A stretch of DNA of 64,000 nt from Prauserella endophytica. Lineage in GTDB: Bacteria > Actinomycetota > Actinomycetes > Mycobacteriales > Pseudonocardiaceae. The position numbers and the translations under genes were made by a program. Below are positions 15,344 through 23,029 of the stretch, piece after piece (position 1 is the first letter of the stretch; the number at the start of each line of letters is the position of its first letter). The notes under the pieces are model-generated. The model was not told the DNA's origin and did not search any database. It was given only the letters and a program-made list of their open reading frames with translations. The DNA lies in the NCBI RefSeq assembly GCF_005146945.1, contig NZ_SWMS01000016.1:102134-166133 (forward strand). The letters are read 5' to 3'.

Positions 15344-17032
15344 CTAGTTCACGCAGGGGACTCCCTGTGCCGTGATGGGTGGCTCCTCGGCGGGCTCCTG
15401 CTTGGCCACGGGCGACGCCTGCTGCTGCATGGCGGGCTCGGCCACTCCCTCGGCGGAACCGGACTCGTCCGGCGGCGTGTAGTCGGGAGCCAGCAGGACG
15501 CGGACGTGTCCGGCAGGCACGGAGGGATCGGTATCGACCTCGACGTCGCCGCCGAGCGAACCGGCCACCTTCTCGCCTGCCGCCTCCTGGCCCTCGGGCA
15601 CCTGCACCACGGTGGTCGCACGGGCCGTGGCGTTGCCGACCTCGCCTGCGATGTAGCCCTCGGCCGTGAGCGACTCGGACACGCTGCCCGCCAGGCCGGT
15701 GATGCCCGAGGCGTTGAGCACGTCCACGGTGATCTCGTCCGGGGGCGGAGCGGGCGCCTTCTTCTCCTCCGACGGCGGCGGGCCGGAGAGGCCCTGCACG
15801 AAGTCGCGCACCTCGTCCGGGTCGACCTGGATGGCCTGCCCGTCGGCGGTGTCGTACTCGGTGTCGACGACGGGGATCGTGCGGAACTCGATCTGGCCGC
15901 CGGTGAGACCCCGCATCTGCTCCGCGAAGCCGAGCAGGTCCCAGCCCTGGTTCACGACCACGGACTTCTGGACCGCGCTGACGAGGTCGTTGAGCTTGGC
16001 CGGGTCGGCCAGCGTGCCCGCGGAGAGCACCTTGCGGGCCAGTCCGGCCATGAACACCTGCTGGCGCACGACGCGGTCGAGGTCGCCGCGCAACAGCCCG
16101 TGCCGCTGCCGGACGAACGCCAGCGCGTCGAAGCCCGAGATCGTCTGCGGGCCCGCCTCGAAGTTCGCGCCCGAGTAGTCGTCGTCGACGGGCTCGTTGA
16201 GGCACACGTCCACGCCACCGATGGCCTTGGTGATGTCGTAGAAGCCGAGGAGGTTGATCGAGGCGTAGTTGTCGATCGTGGAGCCGGTGAGGTTCTCGAC
16301 GGTCTTGATGAGGGTCTTCGCGCCCTCCTGGTTGCTGTCGACCTCGAGCTGCTTCGGGTCGGTGACGCCCTCCTCCTCCAGTTGCGCACGGGCGGCGGCC
16401 TTGCCGCGCGCGTACGCGGAGTTGATCTTGTGCTCACCGAAGCCGGGGATGTCCACGTAGGAGTCGCGTGGCAGCGAGATCGCCACGGCCTTGCTGCCGT
16501 CGTTGGGGATGTGGACGAAGATGAGAGTGTCGGTGTTCAGTTCGCCGTCGGCGACTCCGGCCCGCAGCTTGGCGAGCATCTCCTCCGACAGCGGGTTGCC
16601 CTGCGCGTCCGTGCGGCTGTCCATGCCGACCAGCAGGATGTCGCGGGCGCCGTCGGCTGGGAGCTCGTCGGAGCCGCCCTCGATCACGTCGGCCATCGTG
16701 AGGCCGTTGACGAGACCCTGCATCGCGGCCCACGCGTAGCCCGTCAGGCACATCACGAGCGCCGAGACGACCGCGAGCACGATCTTCGGGCCGCGCAACC
16801 TGCGGCGCCGGGGCGGCGGCGGAGGCGGAGCCGACCTGCGGGGGCGCTGAGCGGGCGGACGTCCCTGACCGGCGGCGGCCGTGCGGCGACCCGGCTGCTG
16901 CGCCCCCTGTGCCCTGCGCGGGGGTGCCGGCCTGCCGCTGGGGGGCGGCACCGGCCTGCCCCCTCCGGCGCGGTCCTGCCACGGCCTCGCGGGACCACGG
17001 CCTCGCGGGGAGTTCCGCGGCGGGTACTCCAC
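15344..17032 (-). CDS. LytR-CpsA-Psr (LCP) family cell-wall glycopolymer ligase with LytR_C domain
   Basis: The start GTG at 17032 is fixed by AAAGGAG 8 nt upstream. The 562-aa protein has a Pro/Arg-rich cytoplasmic region (1-80), one membrane span (VLAVVSALVMCLTGYAWAAM, about 84-103), the LCP domain (DILLVGMDSRTDAQGN, ISLPRDSYVDIPGFG, then HKINSAYARG, about 128-330; conserved Arg and Asp for pyrophosphate-lipid binding), and a C-terminal LytR_C domain (ITVDVLNASGITGLAG, about 437-525). LCP enzymes transfer lipid-linked polymers such as arabinogalactan or teichoic acid to peptidoglycan outside the membrane. Confidence 0.92.
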   Translation of the reverse strand: MEYPPRNSPRGRGPARPWQDRAGGGRPVPPPSGRPAPPRRAQGAQQPGRRTAAAGQGRPPAQRPRRSAPPPPPPRRRRLRGPKIVLAVVSALVMCLTGYAWAAMQGLVNGLTMADVIEGGSDELPADGARDILLVGMDSRTDAQGNPLSEEMLAKLRAGVADGELNTDTLIFVHIPNDGSKAVAISLPRDSYVDIPGFGEHKINSAYARGKAAARAQLEEEGVTDPKQLEVDSNQEGAKTLIKTVENLTGSTIDNYASINLLGFYDITKAIGGVDVCLNEPVDDDYSGANFEAGPQTISGFDALAFVRQRHGLLRGDLDRVVRQQVFMAGLARKVLSAGTLADPAKLNDLVSAVQKSVVVNQGWDLLGFAEQMRGLTGGQIEFRTIPVVDTEYDTADGQAIQVDPDEVRDFVQGLSGPPPSEEKKAPAPPPDEITVDVLNASGITGLAGSVSESLTAEGYIAGEVGNATARATTVVQVPEGQEAAGEKVAGSLGGDVEVDTDPSVPAGHVRVLLAPDYTPPDESGSAEGVAEPAMQQQASPVAKQEPAEEPPITAQGVPCVN

Positions 17033-17158
17033 GCCAACGGCTCCTTTCGGTCGACAGTTCGATCCGTTGTTGGACGTCCGAGCAAGGACACAGGTTGTCG
17101 TAGGGTGGCACACCGGTTCACCGATGTGGTTGGTACCACTCCGGAGTGGGCGCTCCGA

Positions 17159-19327
17159 CTACGTGACGTAACCGCTCGTCGCCCGGGCGGCCCACACCGT
17201 AGCCAACGCCGCCGACACGGCCAGCAGCCCCGTGACGCCGTGCACAACGACGCCCAGTGCGAACGTGCTCGGCCCCGCCGTCGCGGACAACAGCGGTGGC
17301 ACACACGCCAGCGCCGTCAGCAGCCACGTCCGCGGCGCGTTGCTGACACCGGTACGCACCGTGTGCAGCAGCGACATCCCGAGCAGCAGGTGCACGAGGC
17401 TCTGGATCGGATCGAGCGGCAACCCGCCGAGCGTGACCTGGCCCGCGCCGCTGAAGCTGCTCAGCGCGAACCCGAACACGCCAAGAGTGGAGTACCCGAT
17501 CCCGGCGAACGTAGCCGCGTGCGCCAACGCCCGATCGAGTCGTCCTGGCGCCGTCCGCCATGCGGGCAGTGGCGGCGGTCGGTAGCCGAGATGCCGTTCG
17601 AACCACCAGAACACGAGCGCGGCGGGCCCGGTGAGCATCGCGACCGCCAGCAGGACCCGCAGGCTGCCCGCCGCCAGGCGCTCCGGCAGGTACACCGCCG
17701 CGACGACCAGCAGCATGCCGGAAAGGAAGAGCAGGTAGAGGCTCATCGGCGCGCGGGAGGCGAACCCGGCCGCGCGCAGCACGCCGGGTCTGCCTGCCAG
17801 CCTGGCCAGCGGCGCGCGGAGCAACCCGAGCAGGCTGAGCTGCACCAGTCCGAGAGCGAGCACGGGGAGCACGGGGCCGGTCAGCGCCGGCGGGTCGCCG
17901 GGCGAGCCGAGCAGGGTGGCCGGGACGCGCCCCGCCACCGCTCCCGCCGCGAGCGCGCCCACTCCGCCGAGCCCTGCCACCGCGAGGAGCCACGGCCTCG
18001 GCCTCGGCCGCCCGGCGTGGGCGAACGCCAGCTGCTGGGCGAGCAGCGCGAGCACCACCACGCTCAGGTTGCCGAGCACCGGCGAGCCGACCCGGTCCGC
18101 GAGCAGCGCCACGCCTACGAGCGCGGCGACGAGGGCGAGTCCCGCCGGTACCGGTCTGCGACGGTGCAGTGCGAGCAGCGCGGGAGCCGCCGCCATGGTC
18201 ACCACGTAGACGCCGAGCAACCACAGCGGATGGAGCGCGATCCTGACCACGACGTCGGTGGTCGCCTTCGGCACCGCGAGCAGCTCGAGCGCTGTGGGCA
18301 CCGCGAACGCCACCACGGCGAACACCAGCGTCAGGCGCAGCAGCCAGCTCGCCCGGTGCGCGAGGAACTCGCGGTAGCCGCCGCCGTGCTGGCGGACCGT
18401 GAGCCAGCCGGTGAGGTTGGAATGCCCGGCCGCGAAGAAGAACACGAAGGCCAGCTGGGAGAGCCACGTGAACGGCCAGAGCCAGTCCGCGGGCGCGCCA
18501 GCCCAGTGGGCGAGCGCGACCGACGCCTCGCCGAGCACGAGCAATGCGACGCTGCCGACGCCGAGCAGCGTCCAGCGCCCGCCGGGCACCGGTGCGGGCC
18601 TCGGTTCCTGGACGTCGGTCCGGGGCCGGGTGCGCCGCGCGACGAGCCAGCCGCGCAGCCGGAACGAAACGAGGAAGCCGATCGCCGCGACCCCGGCGAG
18701 GATCGGCACGATCGGCTCGCCGACCGGAGGGCCCCAGCGCTGGTGCCAGGAGTTGACCACGAGCCCGGCCGAGTACAGCGACGCGACGCTCTGGCACAGC
18801 CGCGGCGAGCCCTTCGGGTTGAGCTCACACGTGGCGTGCATGTCGGCGGAGAGCCGGTCGTCGAGCGCCCTGCGGACCTCCGGGCCCAGCGGATGGCCCT
18901 TCTTCTCGGCGTAGCGCAGCAGGTCGTAGCCGAGGTCGTGGGCCCGGCACGGCGTGCCGAAGTCCCAGCGGGTGTCGTCGTCGCCCCACGGCGTCGAGCA
19001 CCCGCCGTCGACGTGCACGGCCCTGACCGTTCCGTCGCGGGCGGTCGCCTCGCCCGGCACGACGCCGGTGACCTGGGTGAAGTCGGCGGGCAGCAGCGCG
19101 AGCGCGCCGGGGTCGGGTCCCGGAGCGAGCAGGGCGTCGATCGCGCGCTGCGCCGACGCCACGTCGCCCTGCGGCGGTCCCTGGTCGGGCGGTGCCTCCG
19201 AACGGGACGCCAGGAATCCGAACCCCGTCACCACCAGGACGAGCAAGACGACCCATGCCGACGTCCCGAGGAGGCCCCGCCCGCGTCTGGACGCGGGCGC
19301 GACGGTCTCCTCGGCTGCTGCGGTCAC
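17159..19327 (-). CDS. phospholipase A2-like domain fused to a multi-span acyltransferase-3-like membrane domain
   Basis: The 722-aa protein has an N-terminal span (WVVLLVLVVTGFGFLAS, about 25-41), then an extracytoplasmic region with the prokaryotic phospholipase A2 pattern. That region shows WDFGTPCRAHDLGYDLLRYA (residues 121-140, His130-Asp131), a RALDDRLSADM segment, and cysteines 110, 127, 167 and 178 fit for disulfides. About ten membrane spans follow from residue 205. The part around GHSNLTGWLTVRQHGGGYRE and HPLWLLGVYVV resembles acyltransferase family 3 proteins. It may hydrolyse and/or transfer acyl groups at the outer membrane face. The combined activity is inference. Confidence 0.7.
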   Translation of the reverse strand: MTAAAEETVAPASRRGRGLLGTSAWVVLLVLVVTGFGFLASRSEAPPDQGPPQGDVASAQRAIDALLAPGPDPGALALLPADFTQVTGVVPGEATARDGTVRAVHVDGGCSTPWGDDDTRWDFGTPCRAHDLGYDLLRYAEKKGHPLGPEVRRALDDRLSADMHATCELNPKGSPRLCQSVASLYSAGLVVNSWHQRWGPPVGEPIVPILAGVAAIGFLVSFRLRGWLVARRTRPRTDVQEPRPAPVPGGRWTLLGVGSVALLVLGEASVALAHWAGAPADWLWPFTWLSQLAFVFFFAAGHSNLTGWLTVRQHGGGYREFLAHRASWLLRLTLVFAVVAFAVPTALELLAVPKATTDVVVRIALHPLWLLGVYVVTMAAAPALLALHRRRPVPAGLALVAALVGVALLADRVGSPVLGNLSVVVLALLAQQLAFAHAGRPRPRPWLLAVAGLGGVGALAAGAVAGRVPATLLGSPGDPPALTGPVLPVLALGLVQLSLLGLLRAPLARLAGRPGVLRAAGFASRAPMSLYLLFLSGMLLVVAAVYLPERLAAGSLRVLLAVAMLTGPAALVFWWFERHLGYRPPPLPAWRTAPGRLDRALAHAATFAGIGYSTLGVFGFALSSFSGAGQVTLGGLPLDPIQSLVHLLLGMSLLHTVRTGVSNAPRTWLLTALACVPPLLSATAGPSTFALGVVVHGVTGLLAVSAALATVWAARATSGYVT

Positions 19328-19401
19328 GGTTCCCCAGGGTGTCAGCGGCGAGCGGGAGGCGGCATCCGGGTAACCCCCCGATATGAGCTGTGCAGGTCAG
19401 C

Positions 19402-20817
19402 CTACCCGCCGGAGCCGTCGGCGAAGCGGACTTGGTTGCGCCCGTTCTCCTTCGCCTCGTACACCGCGGCGTCGGCGGCCTGCATCAGTCCCTGCAGCGT
19501 GCTCGCGTGCCTCGGGTACACAGCGACGCCGATGGAGGTTGTGCGGTCGGTGACCGTGGTCTGCGCTCCGCGTTTGTCGGTGGTGGCGATCTCCAGTGCG
19601 GCGATCGTGTTGCGGACGCGCTCGGCGGCGACCTCCGCCGCGGCCGCGTCTGCGTCGGGCAGCAGCACGAGGAACTCCTCGCCGCCGAACCGGCCGACGA
19701 TGTCGGCGGGTCGCGTGACCTCGCCGAGTGCCTTCGCGACGGCTCCGAGCACGTCGTCGCCCGCCGGGTGCCCGAACGTGTCGTTGATCCACTTGAAGTG
19801 GTCGAGGTCGATCATGAGCATCGCGAGGTTGCCGTCGGCACGGCGCACGCGCGTGAGCGCCCGCTCGGCGGACTCCGACCAGCCGCGCATGTTGAGCAGC
19901 CCGGTCTTGGGATCGGTGACGACGTCGTCCTGCAGCTGGTCGAGCTCGGCGAGCCGGTTGAAGAACACGGTCACCACGGCCATGATCGCGACCGACGGCG
20001 GCAGGGTGACCACGAGCACGGCGGTGACGGCTCCGAGTCCCGTCGTGATGGCCTCGATGGTGTTGTCGGCCTTGCTGCCCAGCACGTTGCGCAGGGTCGG
20101 GTTCGGGTCGCTGAGGGCAAGGATGCCGCCGACGTAGATCAGCTGGACGCCCTCGTACACGGCGGCGGCGACGAGCACGTAGCCGAACTCGCGCAGCGAG
20201 CCGAGCGCGGTGATCGTGTGCCAGTCGTGCGCCCCGAGTGAGGCGTAGACGAGCCCGGCGAGCGCCGCGGCCAGACTGTGCGAAATGGACGAGAAGACGA
20301 AGTTGTGCGCTGGGCGGCGCGCGGTGAACCAGCGCTGAACGCGGATCAGCACCACGAGCAGGACCGTGAGCGTCGTGGGGAGCACGAGCACCGCCGGGAA
20401 GACCCACACGGCGATGAGGTCGATGAGGACGGTCTTCGTCCGGTTGCGCCTGCGTTCCTCCTGGCGCTGGGTGAGCTGGATGTGGACCGTCGCGCCGGCC
20501 GCGAGGATCGCGAACCGCAGCCAGTCCGTGCCGGTCGGCGGGTGGGCGCCCGCGAAAGCGACGGCGAAGCCCGCGATCGCCACGAGCTCCATAACGATCA
20601 GGAAGACGATGAAGCGTCTCGGCCGCCTCCACAGTGCCCAGTTCCGTGGGCGTAACCGGTGGCGCCGCCGCGCGTGCGCGGGCTCGCCGTCGGCGCTCGC
20701 GCCTCCGGCCGGCGGCGCCGGCCCGGTCACGGCGGCGCCGTCGCCCCTGCCGGGCGCACGGTCTCGACCTGGGGCGTCGGGTCCTGGCGGTGGCCGATCG
20801 TGAGGCGTGAGCGGCAA
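19402..20817 (-). CDS. membrane-anchored diguanylate cyclase (GGDEF)
   Basis: The 471-aa protein has a Pro/Arg-rich N-terminus (1-67), about seven hydrophobic spans (68-290, e.g. FIVFLIVMELVAIAGFAVAF), and a C-terminal GGDEF domain. The active site is RFGGEEF (GGEEF 378-382), with the substrate-binding NDTFGHPAGDDVL upstream. The product-inhibition I-site RPAD (369-372) stands the canonical five residues before it. It should make cyclic di-GMP from two GTP, controlled by an unknown membrane signal. No EAL domain is present. It is transcribed away from the hexapeptide ORF array. Confidence 0.92.
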   Translation of the reverse strand: MPLTPHDRPPPGPDAPGRDRAPGRGDGAAVTGPAPPAGGASADGEPAHARRRHRLRPRNWALWRRPRRFIVFLIVMELVAIAGFAVAFAGAHPPTGTDWLRFAILAAGATVHIQLTQRQEERRRNRTKTVLIDLIAVWVFPAVLVLPTTLTVLLVVLIRVQRWFTARRPAHNFVFSSISHSLAAALAGLVYASLGAHDWHTITALGSLREFGYVLVAAAVYEGVQLIYVGGILALSDPNPTLRNVLGSKADNTIEAITTGLGAVTAVLVVTLPPSVAIMAVVTVFFNRLAELDQLQDDVVTDPKTGLLNMRGWSESAERALTRVRRADGNLAMLMIDLDHFKWINDTFGHPAGDDVLGAVAKALGEVTRPADIVGRFGGEEFLVLLPDADAAAAEVAAERVRNTIAALEIATTDKRGAQTTVTDRTTSIGVAVYPRHASTLQGLMQAADAAVYEAKENGRNQVRFADGSGG

Positions 20818-21005
20818 TCGCCAAACCTCCCCAAGGTGTGCGTTCCGGCGGTTAAGTACCCTCTGCGAAGTCCGCGAGAGAACTGGGCGCTCTCCACAGC
20901 GGGTATCATCTCACCGCGCGAGAACTGTCGTGTAGGCGAGGACGCCGACATGTAGTCTCGGGGCGCCCCGTCTTCGGCTCAAAGGGCGATCGGAGGTGTT
21001 CTCCC

Positions 21006-21026
21006 TTGCCTGGCCGTGACTTCTGA
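21006..21026 (+). CDS. hexapeptide mini-ORF 1 (fM-P-G-R-D-F)
   Basis: TTG CCT GGC CGT GAC TTC TGA. The Shine-Dalgarno GGAGG at 20992-20996 lies 9 nt upstream. It is the only unit with a TTG start and with Pro at position 2. Confidence 0.65.
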   Translation: MPGRDF

Positions 21027-21076
21027 TCTAGAACAAACACATGTTGGTTGATTGCGCTCTCAATGGGAGGTGTCCC

Positions 21077-21097
21077 GTGGCCGGCCGTGATTTCTGA
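21077..21097 (+). CDS. hexapeptide mini-ORF 2 (fM-A-G-R-D-F)
   Basis: GTG GCC GGC CGT GAT TTC TGA. GGAGG at 21066-21070 is 6 nt upstream. Asp is encoded by GAT here against GAC in unit 1. Confidence 0.7.
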   Translation: MAGRDF

Positions 21098-21149
21098 TCC
21101 TGGGCGTTGGTGAACTCGGTGAGCAGTCGAAGTAAAGGAGGTGTTTCCG

Positions 21150-21170
21150 GTGACCGGTCGTGATTTCTGA
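21150..21170 (+). CDS. hexapeptide mini-ORF 3 (fM-T-G-R-D-F)
   Basis: GTG ACC GGT CGT GAT TTC TGA. A full AAAGGAGG at 21134-21141 is 8 nt upstream. It has Gly GGT and Asp GAT, both synonymous to the other units, and Thr at position 2. Confidence 0.7.
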   Translation: MTGRDF

Positions 21171-21219
21171 GACACGTGGAGTTCGGAAAAATCGTTAGCG
21201 GATGTTAAGGAGGCTGGCT

Positions 21220-21240
21220 GTGGCCGGGCGTGACTTCTGA
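21220..21240 (+). CDS. hexapeptide mini-ORF 4 (fM-A-G-R-D-F)
   Basis: GTG GCC GGG CGT GAC TTC TGA. AAGGAGG at 21207-21213 is 6 nt upstream. It is the only unit using GGG for Gly. Confidence 0.7.
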   Translation: MAGRDF

Positions 21241-21296
21241 GCGAGGGCAGTCGGTAGTGGAGAGTCGAGCCGGGATCGCCGGGGAGGTGTACGCAA

Positions 21297-21317
21297 GTGC
21301 GTGGCCGTGATTTCTGA
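21297..21317 (+). CDS. hexapeptide mini-ORF 5 (fM-R-G-R-D-F)
   Basis: GTG CGT GGC CGT GAT TTC TGA. GGGGAGG at 21281-21287 is 9 nt upstream. Position 2 is Arg, showing that this residue is free to vary (Pro, Ala, Thr, Arg). Confidence 0.65.
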   Translation: MRGRDF

Positions 21318-21385
21318 ACACTCGTAGTCATTATGAGCACTCACAGTGACAATTTTTCTTAATCGCGTTCGAGGAGGAGCCTCTG

Positions 21386-21406
21386 ATGGCCGGCCGTGAC
21401 TTCTGA
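21386..21406 (+). CDS. hexapeptide mini-ORF 6 (fM-A-G-R-D-F)
   Basis: ATG GCC GGC CGT GAC TTC TGA. GAGGAGGAG at 21371-21379 is about 7 nt upstream. It is the only unit with an ATG start and ends 48 nt before the convergent MFS gene's stop codon. Confidence 0.7.
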   Translation: MAGRDF

Positions 21407-21453
21407 TTGCCCCGCAATTCTTCTTTCTCCGTTCGTGCCCCTAGGCAGCGGAA

Positions 21454-22662
21454 CTATCCGGCGTAGCTACGGACGCGCGCCCACGAAAGCGCGACCGGCA
21501 CGGTGAAAACAACTCCCAGTACGCCGGCGAGAGCGATAGCGGTAGTCGCGGAGTCCACCCATTCCGCGAGTACGCCGCCCATCGCCACACCAAGGCCCTG
21601 TGCTACCCGCAGCCCGGTGCGGTACAGCCCTCCCGCTCCTCCGCGCAGTTCGTTGGGAACCCACGTGATGAACGTGGCGCCGACGGTGATGATGTAGGCG
21701 CCCGCCGCGCCCGCGAGCGCCAGCAGGACCAGCGCGAGCACCAGTCCTGGCTCGAGGGAGAACGCGACGAGCACGCCCGCCGCGGCGATCGCCAGCACAC
21801 CGACGTAGCGCTGCCGGTTCTCGGCGGAGACGAAGCGCGACAGCGCGAAGGCGCCGAGAATGAACCCGACGGGGTCGGCCGCGAGCAGCCAGCCGACCGC
21901 CTGCTCGCCCGCGCCGATCTGGTGGGCCAGTGGCGCGGCGAGACCTTCGGGTACGACGGCGAGCCCGACGAGCCACGAGAACGCGAGCAGCACCCGCAGC
22001 CTGCGCTGCCCGAACACCCACCGGGCGGCGCCGAACCACGGATCGTCCGGGTCGCCGGCCGCGGGCCGCGCGCGCACCTGCCATCGCACGACGGCCGCCG
22101 CGACGGCGAACGTCAGCGCGTCGATCGCGAGCGCCCACGACGGGCCGAGTGCGGTCACGAGCACGCCACCGGCGCCGAGGCCGACGAGCATCGCGACGTT
22201 GGTGGTGATGCCACGCAGGTCCTGGCTGCGCAGGTAGACCTCGTCGTCGTCGAAGATCTCCCTCGTGAGCGCGTTCTGCGCGGCGTTGACCGGTGCGCCG
22301 GCCAGCCGCACGCCCACGACGAGCACGCACAGCAGGGCGAGCGGGGTGCCGGGGATCGCCATGGCTCCCACGAGCACGGCCTGGATCAGCGCGCACACGA
22401 CCAGCACGGTCCTGCGGGGGAACCGGTCCGCGAGCTGGGAGAGCCCGAGCCCGCCCGCGAGCGCGGGCAGGAAGGTGAGGGCGTAGACCACCGCGGCCCA
22501 CAGGGCCGAACCGGTGCGGCCGTAGACCACGATGGCGAGCGCGACCGTGGTGAGGTGGTCGCCGGCCACCGACTGCGCCTCGGCGAGCCACAGCGCGCGA
22601 AACTCCGGGTTGCGGATCGCGACGTTCATCCGTGGCGCCGTGCTGGTACCCACCCTTGTCAC
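21454..22662 (-). CDS. MFS transporter, drug/metabolite exporter type
   Basis: The 402-aa protein has about 12 hydrophobic spans in two six-helix halves. It carries the MFS loop 2-3 signature SQLADRFPRRTVLVVCALIQ (about residues 79-98) and conserved small residues in GVRLAGAPVNAAQNALTREI. It resembles the MFS_3 group, which includes siderophore and antibiotic exporters. The start ATG at 22662 lies beside a GT-rich leader, and a slightly later ATG (MNVAIRNPEF) is possible. It converges with the hexapeptide mini-ORF array, so it could export a derived product, but nothing beyond adjacency links them. Confidence 0.85.
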   Translation of the reverse strand: MTRVGTSTAPRMNVAIRNPEFRALWLAEAQSVAGDHLTTVALAIVVYGRTGSALWAAVVYALTFLPALAGGLGLSQLADRFPRRTVLVVCALIQAVLVGAMAIPGTPLALLCVLVVGVRLAGAPVNAAQNALTREIFDDDEVYLRSQDLRGITTNVAMLVGLGAGGVLVTALGPSWALAIDALTFAVAAAVVRWQVRARPAAGDPDDPWFGAARWVFGQRRLRVLLAFSWLVGLAVVPEGLAAPLAHQIGAGEQAVGWLLAADPVGFILGAFALSRFVSAENRQRYVGVLAIAAAGVLVAFSLEPGLVLALVLLALAGAAGAYIITVGATFITWVPNELRGGAGGLYRTGLRVAQGLGVAMGGVLAEWVDSATTAIALAGVLGVVFTVPVALSWARVRSYAG

Positions 22663-23029
22663 CCTGTACTGACTCGATTACCCCGTGCAACACACACGAC
22701 AACGTTAAGTTCTACCCCCGTGACGGGGAGACGAACAGTGAACGTCGCCCGGATGGGACTAACGGCGCTCTCCTTTCGGCCATCTGTCCGAGGCCAAACG
22801 TACGGGGGCCACCCGGTTGCCTGTACGTCCGCCCGGCCGATCGCCGGTGCAGTGCGGAGCAGCCCGGCAGTATGCCGGGACCGATCACCGATCACTCGTT
22901 CGGCGCAGTGTGGCGGCCGTTCGGCGAGCTCGGCGGGCCGGGAAGGCGACTCTGCCGAAGACTGAGGGTGACGCCGGCTGCACGGGTGGACCGAGCGCGA
23001 GTCGGTGCCGGCGGGTGGGAGAAGAGACG
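22663..23029. other. 367-nt divergent intergenic region
   Basis: This stretch lies between the MFS gene (minus strand) and the SDR gene (plus strand) and should hold both promoters. I see no convincing gene. The one clear structure is the palindrome CCCGGCAGTATGCCGGG (22863-22879; 7-bp arms, 3-nt centre), a possible operator or small hairpin about 150 nt before the SDR start. Confidence 0.5.

Larger units (their letters stand above)
20992..21406 (+). other. array of six tandem hexapeptide mini-ORFs (M-x-G-R-D-F-stop)
   Basis: In the 637-nt gap between the diguanylate cyclase and MFS genes, six 21-nt ORFs start at 21006, 21077, 21150, 21220, 21297 and 21386 (steps of 71, 73, 70, 77 and 89 nt). 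Each has a GGAGG-type Shine-Dalgarno 6-9 nt upstream. All encode Met-X-Gly-Arg-Asp-Phe then TGA. Gly uses GGC, GGT or GGG and Asp uses GAC or GAT, while the encoded residues stay fixed, which indicates selection on the peptide. The 35-50 nt between units is unconserved and A/T-richer than the genome. No longer gene explains the stretch. The array reads toward the 3' end of the MFS gene. Confidence 0.8.

Noticed and set aside
15506..20137. 1,543-codon plus-strand open frame
   Set aside because: It lies antisense to the LCP, phospholipase-like and GGDEF genes, is Arg/His/Gly-rich and domain-less. It is open only because high-GC third positions avoid stops on the other strand.
20906..21340. 144-codon minus-strand frame over the mini-ORF array, with repeated QKSRP
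   Set aside because: The repeats are the reverse complement of the GRDF units. The frame has no ribosome-binding site, poor codon bias and no homology I recognise, while the plus strand has six well-formed ribosome-binding sites.
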